From Sulfurovum sp. bin170 (GTDB lineage Bacteria > Campylobacterota > Campylobacteria > Campylobacterales > Sulfurovaceae): a stretch of DNA of 6,562 bases. The stretch is from NCBI RefSeq assembly GCF_010892395.1, contig NZ_JAACKB010000375.1, positions 1 to 6,562 on the forward strand. The letters run 5' to 3'. Position 1 is the first letter of the stretch, and each line of letters begins with the position of its first letter. Under the pieces are notes generated by a model. That model was not told the origin of the DNA and did not search any database. It worked only from the letters and a program-made list of their open reading frames with translations. Position numbers and translations under genes: made by a program. Of this stretch, positions 1-5,700 are shown in pieces.

Positions 1-2
1 TA

Positions 3-1373
3 ATTAATAAAATTTTTGATACAGCAATTGTAGGTGGTGGTGTGGCAGGGACTTCTCTGCTCTTTACTTTGGCAAAATATACCGACATAAATAATATCAT
101 TCTCTTTGAGAAGTATGATGAGGTGAGTCAACTCAACTCAAACCCAAAGGCAAACTCACAAACACTTCATGTGGGAGATATTGAAACCAACTATACTTAT
201 GAAAAAGCACAAATAGTAAAAAGAGCTTCATCTATGGTGAGTAACTATATTCACAATTTTGGTGAGGTTAACAAAATCGGTTTTATTCGTGACAAGATGG
301 TACTAGCTGTTGGAGAAGATGAGATAGAGCAACTAAAAGAGAGATATGAGGAGTTTAAAACTCTCTATCCATATCTTGAACTTTGGGATGAGAAGAAGCT
401 ACAAAAACTTGAACCAAAACTCTTGAAGGGGCGAAAAGAGCCAATCTTGGCGATGGGTGCAACTGGACAGATTACAACAGTTGATTTCAAAAAGCTAAGT
501 GAAAGTTTTGCTCAACAAGCCCTTGATACAGACAAAAACATACAGATGCGTTACAATGAAGAGGTGACAAAGATAGAGAGAAATAGTGACAATAGCTATA
601 CTATTACAACAGATACAACCTCATTCCAAGCCAAAAGCGTAGTTGTAAATGCTGGTTCTTACTCTCTACTCTTTGCACAAGATATGGGCTATGGAAAAGA
701 CCTCGCTATCTTGCCAATTGGTGGTAGTTTCTTCTTTACCAAAGAGAAGCTATTAGATAGAAAAGTCTATACTATGCAGAATCCAAAGCTACCATTTGCC
801 GCGATTCACGCAGACCCTGATATGACACAAAACTGGAACACAAGATTTGGACCAACAGCATTTGCACTGCCAAAACTAGAGCGATACCACGAGCTACATA
901 TCAGAGACCTTGTTCATGCACTCAATATTGACAAAGATGCTACAGAGGTCTATCTCAATCTATTTAGAGACTCTACTATCCGTAAGTATATTCTTCGAAA
1001 TATGTTAGAGGAGTTACCACTAATAGGCAAAGAGGTTTTTGTCCATGATGCACAAAAGGTCATACCATCACTAAAAGCGAGTGATATTGAGTATGCTGAT
1101 GGATATGGTGGAATGCGTCCACAGATTGTTGACAAGAAAAATCATGAGTTGCTGTTGGGTGAAGCAAAGCTTGAAGAGGATGGGATTATATTCAATATGA
1201 CACCAAGCCCAGGGGCGACGAGTTCTCTATCTATTGCTATGCAGGACACTATAGAAATCTGTAAACATCTTGGCAAAAAGTTTGATGAGAAGAGGCACAG
1301 AGAGGAGATTGAGTCTTTGAAATCTCCTAGAGTGTTAAATCCTAGTGCCGTAAAAGAAGAGATTACTGTGTAA
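3..1373 (+). CDS. mqo: Malate:quinone oxidoreductase (Mqo), 5' end cut by window edge
   Basis: FAD-dependent peripheral membrane enzyme that oxidises malate to oxaloacetate and passes electrons to the quinone pool, linking the TCA cycle to respiration. The frame is open to base 1, and a GTG at 42 lies inside the Rossmann FAD motif (AIVGGGVAG, codons 24-50), so that GTG cannot be the true start; the real start is just left of the window. Visible: the GGGVAG dinucleotide loop, the acidic end of strand 2 (IILFEKYDE), the family stretch KANSQTLHVGDIETNY, NAGSYSLLFAQDMGYG in the middle, MPKLER-like LPKLER, and the C-terminal FNMTPSPGATSSL that lies at the flavin in this superfamily. These blocks match, from memory, the Helicobacter-type Mqo of about 450 residues; 456 codons are visible here, so little is missing. 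The stop (1371-1373) overlaps the outer arm of the following inverted repeat. An L-2-hydroxyglutarate oxidase-like relative is the main alternative and fits less well. Confidence 0.9.
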   Translation: MNKIFDTAIVGGGVAGTSLLFTLAKYTDINNIILFEKYDEVSQLNSNPKANSQTLHVGDIETNYTYEKAQIVKRASSMVSNYIHNFGEVNKIGFIRDKMVLAVGEDEIEQLKERYEEFKTLYPYLELWDEKKLQKLEPKLLKGRKEPILAMGATGQITTVDFKKLSESFAQQALDTDKNIQMRYNEEVTKIERNSDNSYTITTDTTSFQAKSVVVNAGSYSLLFAQDMGYGKDLAILPIGGSFFFTKEKLLDRKVYTMQNPKLPFAAIHADPDMTQNWNTRFGPTAFALPKLERYHELHIRDLVHALNIDKDATEVYLNLFRDSTIRKYILRNMLEELPLIGKEVFVHDAQKVIPSLKASDIEYADGYGGMRPQIVDKKNHELLLGEAKLEEDGIIFNMTPSPGATSSLSIAMQDTIEICKHLGKKFDEKRHREEIESLKSPRVLNPSAVKEEITV

Positions 1374-1378
1374 GAACT

Positions 1379-1450
1379 GTAGGGTGTCAATTTATTGCAC
1401 CTCTTTTTTATCTATCAATTTTATATTTGGTGCAATAAATTGCACCCTAC
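1379..1450. repeat. REPIN-like pair of inverted REP palindromes with GTAG flanks
   Basis: The left copy (1379-1401) reads GTAG then GGTGTCAATTTATTGCACC. The right copy (1429-1450) is its reverse complement apart from one base: the left copy has an extra T at 1387. Each copy is itself a palindrome (GGTGCAAT-TT-ATTGCACC), carrying GTAG on its outer side, and the copies are separated by 27 AT-rich bases. A GTAG/GGAG tetranucleotide beside a small palindrome, paired in inverted orientation, is the signature of REP elements and REPINs mobilised in trans by REP-associated tyrosine transposases (family knowledge, best studied in Gammaproteobacteria). No transposase is present here. A 10-bp outer arm pair (GTGTAAGAAC at 1368-1377 and its exact complement at 1466-1475) extends the symmetry, overlapping the mqo stop codon. 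Whether it is dispersed in the genome cannot be seen from one window. Confidence 0.6.
1383..1409 (+). terminator. Candidate intrinsic terminator of mqo (first REP-like hairpin plus T-run)
   Basis: GGTG (1383-1386) pairs with CACC (1398-1401) and CAA with TTG, with a single bulged T at 1387 and a TTTA loop. TCTTTTTT follows directly. Placed 9 bases after the mqo stop, this has the form of a Rho-independent terminator. The stem is short (7 pairs) and the same bases belong to a larger inverted repeat, so termination may be a by-product of the repeat. Function is inferred from position and form only. Confidence 0.5.
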
Positions 1451-1583
1451 GATTGAAATGCATAGGTTCTTACACCGTCTATTAAGAGGTGTAGGTCTAA
1501 TTGCTATTCAGACTTACCATCCCCATAATTCTCATAATCTTTAGGGCTATTAATAGTCTCATTATTTTCAAACAAAAAAAATG

Positions 1584-1590
1584 TTATATT
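1584..1590 (+). promoter_or_regulatory. Candidate -10 region for dnaE
   Basis: TTATATT lies about 36-42 bases before the dnaE ATG, just after an A8 tract (1574-1581) and a T-rich stretch. That is the kind of context seen at Campylobacterota vegetative promoters, where a -10 box follows AT-rich DNA and no good -35 box is needed. A second candidate, TATATGCTA, overlaps 1600-1608. No convincing -35 sequence is present. CTATTAATAG (1547-1556), a 10-bp palindrome upstream, could be an operator or chance. Weak call, made from position and composition. Confidence 0.25.
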
Positions 1591-1607
1591 GGCAAACAGT
1601 ATATGCT

Positions 1608-1614
1608 AAAAAGG
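1608..1614 (+). promoter_or_regulatory. Ribosome binding site for dnaE
   Basis: AAAAAGG ends 11 bases before the ATG at 1626. It is the only purine-rich Shine-Dalgarno-like stretch near a start in this region. It decides against the upstream in-frame ATG at 1581, which has only an A-tract and no G-containing site before it and would add 15 residues without homology to the conserved DnaE N-terminus. Confidence 0.5.
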
Positions 1615-1625
1615 TAACTATTTAT

Positions 1626-2792
1626 ATGTCAGATAAACCAAAATTCACCCACCTACACCTACACACCGAATACTCTATGCTAGATGGTGCAAATAAGATA
1701 AAAGTCCTAGCCAAAAAGATAAAAGAGCTAGGCATGAACTCGGTTGCCATGACCGACCACGGCAATATGTTTGGGGCTATTGATTTCTATAATACCATGC
1801 GTAAAGAGGGGATTAAACCCATAATTGGGATGGAGGCTTATATTCATAATGAAGAGGAGATTGGCGATAAGAGTACGCGTAAACGCTTTCACCTTTGTCT
1901 CTATGCCAAAAATGAGATAGGTTATAAAAACTTGATGTTTCTTAGCTCACAGGCTTATATCAAGGGGTTCTACTACTACCCACGAATCAATTGGGATTTG
2001 CTAAAAAACAACTCCGAAGGGCTTGTCTGCTCTTCTGCTTGTCTGCAAGGGGAGATAAATTGGAACTTGAATCTATCTGATAAAAATCTGAAAAATGGAG
2101 CCAAAGGGTATGAGGAGGCAAAAGCAGTTGCCTTGCGTTACAAAGAGGTTTTTGGGGATGACTTCTATATGGAGATGATGCGTCATGGGATTGACCATCA
2201 GTACGATATAGACAAGCAGATTATTCAACTCTCACAAGAGACAGGCATCAAGATTATCGCTACCAATGATACGCACTATACACTACAAAAAGATGCAGAT
2301 GCACATGAGGCGTTTATGTGTATCGCGATGAACAAACTCTATGATGACCCAAACCGTCTGCGTCACTCGGTGCATGAGTTTTATGTAAAGTCACCTGAAC
2401 AGATGGCACAACTTTTTGCCGATATTCCTGAAGCTGTAACTAATACACAAGAGATAGCTGATAAGTGCAACTTGGAGATAAAGCTAGGTAATCCGACTCC
2501 ACCTAACTTTAAATTTACCCAACAGGTAGCAAAAGAGGAGGGAATAACTCTTCCTGATGAGATTGAGTATTCGCTTGAATCAGATATTGTTCTGTTTAAT
2601 CACTTGTGCCAAAAGGGTCTTGAAAAACGATTAGAGATAGTTCCCAAAGAGAAGCATGAGGAGTATAGAGATAGGCTTCAAGTGGAGATGGATATTATTA
2701 ACAATATGAAATTCCCTGGTTATATGCTTATCGTTTGGGAGTTTGTGGATGCAGCTAAACAGATGGATATTCCTGTGGGGCCAGGGAGAGGT
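1626..2792 (+). other. DnaE N-extein (PHP domain and first part of palm)
   Basis: This is the 389-residue N-terminal flank of the intein, ending in ...IPVGPGRG with Gly as the -1 residue. It carries the whole PHP domain and the start of the polymerase palm (MKFPGYMLIVWEFVDAAKQ). Without splicing it would lack every catalytic aspartate of the polymerase, so an N-extein released by aborted splicing could at most keep PHP-domain activity. The boundary is fixed by comparison with the unbroken family motif GPGRGSAAGSLVAY. Confidence 0.93.
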
Positions 2793-5700
2793 TGTTTGAC
2801 AAAAGATGCTTTGGTTTATACTCTAAATAAAGATAAAATAGAAACTGTTAATATTGATAAAGTAAAGGTAGGAGATTTAGTCTTAAGTCACAATAACAGA
2901 CCTCAAAAAGTTACAGAGTGTTTTGAGTATGAGATAGAGGAGGAGCTATTAACTATCTCTACATTTTATGGTGATTTTCTAAACAATATTACACTTACCA
3001 AAGACCATAAGATATATATTGGAGATAATGAGTGGAAGGAGGCAAAGGATATAACTACTAAGGATTGGCTTGTTGTACCTATACCTCAATATCGTATTAA
3101 AAAAATTCAAGAGTTTGACCTGTTAAAGTTTTGCAATATTGACTATAGAGAGGAGAATGATTATCTAATCTACACCTACTCTCAAAACAGACAGAATGAT
3201 TTTAGTATTAAAGACTTATCACAAAAAATTCCTAAAACAAAAGCAACTATCAAAAAATATTATAACTATCTAGTTGGTAAAAATGTTAATATCAAAGATG
3301 AAACGATTAGAGATATAGAAGAGTATATTTTCCAAAAATTTAGTTCAACCGATGATTGGGTCACTTATATTAATGAACTAAACCGAAGAAAAGTAAAAAG
3401 GTATCTAAAAAATAGTTATTATTTTAGAAAATATCTTGGTAGGTGGATAGGTGATGGTCATATCAGAAAAGATATGGAGAGAAAATGTGTCTCTGTGGTA
3501 TTTCATAAAAATGATAAAAAAGGTATAGATGAGACATTGGCTTTTATAGAAGAGAATGGTTATGATTACTCTTTGCTAAAAACTAAATCCATTATAGATA
3601 TAAACATACATGATAAATTTCTACATGCCTTTTTTGCAAAAACTTTTAGTGATTATAGATTTGAATCAAACTCAAAATATATTCCTAATTTTGTATTTAG
3701 TCTGCCTAAACAGGAGATTTTAGAGGTGTTAGATGGTTACATATCTGCTGATGGATATACGACAAATGATAGAATCAAAACTACAACTGTATCTAAAACA
3801 CTTGCTATGCAGACACGAAAACTTCTTTTTCAACTAGGCATTCCTTCAACAGTTCGAGAAGATAAAAGAGTCATGACATCTATTCAATTAAAAGAGGGCA
3901 ATACTACATATACTATAAATATACCTTCTAATGGCTCAATATATAACATTCCAAAACAGCGACAAAATATATATAAAATAGAAAAAGAGTTTATAAAATT
4001 AAAAGTTAGAAAAGTAGAGGAACAGAAAAAAGAGAAAACAAAAGTTTATGATTTTACAGTAGAGAATGACCACTCCTATACAACTTCAAACTATATAGTA
4101 CACAATTCCGCCGCAGGTTCCCTTGTCGCCTACTCACTGGAAATCACCGATATTGACCCTATGCCCTACGGACTACTGTTTGAGCGATTCTTGAACCCTG
4201 AGAGAGTTTCCATGCCAGATATTGATATGGATTTCTGTCAAGCGAGACGGCAAGAGATACTCGATTATGTTATAGATAAATATGGACGAGTGAATGTGGC
4301 ACAGATTATTACTTTTGGTAAACTACAGGCAAAAGGGGTAATTCGTGATGTAGCAAGGGTTCTTGATATGCCATACTCTCAAGCAGATGCAATGGCAAAG
4401 CTGATTCCTGATGAGTTGGGGATAAATTTGACTGACTCTTATGCAAAAGAGCCAAAGATTAAAGAGCTATGTGAGACCAATCCACTGGCAAAACGAACAT
4501 GGACTTATGCCTTGGCACTAGAGGGTCTAAACCGAAATGCAGGTACTCACGCCGCAGGGGTTGTTATCTCCAATGAGCCACTGTGGAAAAAGACACCTCT
4601 ATTTAAACCAACAGGGCAAAATACAATAGCTACTCAATACAATGGTAAATATGTAGAGGATGTTGACCTTATCAAATTTGACTTTTTGGGACTGAAGACA
4701 CTTACTGTAATCGAGGAAGCACTCAAACTTGTTGAGATTCGACATGGAAAGAGGATTGACTTTACCAAAGAGGATGTAAATGACAAAGAGGTATATGAGT
4801 ATATCTCATCAGGTGATACTCTTGGACTCTTTCAGATAGAGTCAGCAGGTATGCAGGATTTGGCAAAGAAACTTAAGCCTGATGGATTTGAAGATATTAT
4901 TGCGATGTTGGCACTCTATCGTCCTGGACCTATGGAGTCTGGGATGCTTGATGACTTTGTGGAGAGAAAACATGGACGGGCAGAGATTACTTATAGTTTT
5001 CCAGAGCTTGAACCTATATTAAAGCCTACATATGGAGTTATTGTTTATCAAGAGCAAGTTATGCAGATTGTGCAGACTATTGGTGGATTTAGCCTTGGTG
5101 GGGCTGACTTGGTTCGTAGGGCTATGGGTAAGAAGATTAAAGAGGAGATGGACAAGCTCAAGGCACAGTTTGCAGATGGGGCTAGTGAAAAAGGTTTTGA
5201 TAGAAGAAAATCAGAAGAGCTATTTGACCTGATTGTAAAGTTTGCTGGGTATGGTTTTAACAAATCTCACTCGGCTGCTTATGCTATGATTACTTTTTAT
5301 ACTTCTTTTTTAAAGCACTATTATCCTACGGAGTTTATGGCTGCGATTTTGACACTAGAGAAAAACAACACAGATAAAGTTGTTAAATATGTAGATGAAC
5401 TTAAGAGTCTTAATATAGAGCTTCGTCCACCAAACATCAACCGTTCACTACTAGTGTTTCAAGCTGATGAGATAGATGGGAAAAAAGTTGTATTTTTTGG
5501 TATGGGTGCATTAAAAGGTGCTGGAGATGTAGCAATTAATTCTATTATTGCCACCCGTGATAAAGGTGGTGATTTTAAAGATATAAATGATTTTGTTTCA
5601 CGCATAGATGCTTCAAAAGTAAATAAACGAGTTATTGAATCACTTGCAAAATCAGGAGCATTTGATGATTTTGGTCACTCACGACATGCTTTAATAAGCC

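Noticed and set aside
42..44. GTG as the start of mqo
   Set aside because: It encodes the Val inside the GGGVAG FAD-binding loop. The frame stays open to the window edge and encodes the essential first beta strand, so the true start lies upstream.
950..1390. Two minus-strand open frames (950-1135 and 1142-1390)
   Set aside because: Both run antisense to well-conserved mqo coding sequence (the second overlaps its stop), have no recognisable domain, and are explained as shadows of the real gene.
1491..1517. Inverted repeat GTAGGTCT / AGACTTAC before dnaE
   Set aside because: Only 8 positions with one G-T type mismatch and an 11-base loop; too weak to call an operator or attenuator.
1524..1538. 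Short direct repeat CATAAT...CATAAT
   Set aside because: Six-base AT-rich repeats are expected by chance in this composition; there is no array, so this is not CRISPR-like or a clear binding-site pair.
1581..1583. ATG at 1581 as the dnaE start
   Set aside because: It would add 15 residues (MLYWQTVYAKKVTIY) not typical of DnaE. The ATG at 1626 has an AAAAAGG site at 11 bases and gives the family N-terminus.
2793..4106. Assembly artefact, group I/II intron or unrelated gene insertion in dnaE
   Set aside because: The reading frame is unbroken across both junctions, the boundaries fall exactly between G and S of the conserved motif, and all splicing blocks are in order, which is what an intein predicts.
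2793..4106. Split intein as in cyanobacterial DnaE
   Set aside because: N- and C-splicing halves and the endonuclease lie in one continuous frame, and the insertion site is the GPGRG|S palm motif with both exteins joined in one precursor.
5032..5263. Overlapping open frames on both strands at 5032-5232 (+) and 5048-5263 (-)
   Set aside because: They lie in alternative frames of conserved DnaE fingers sequence, with no domain or ribosome binding site worth calling.
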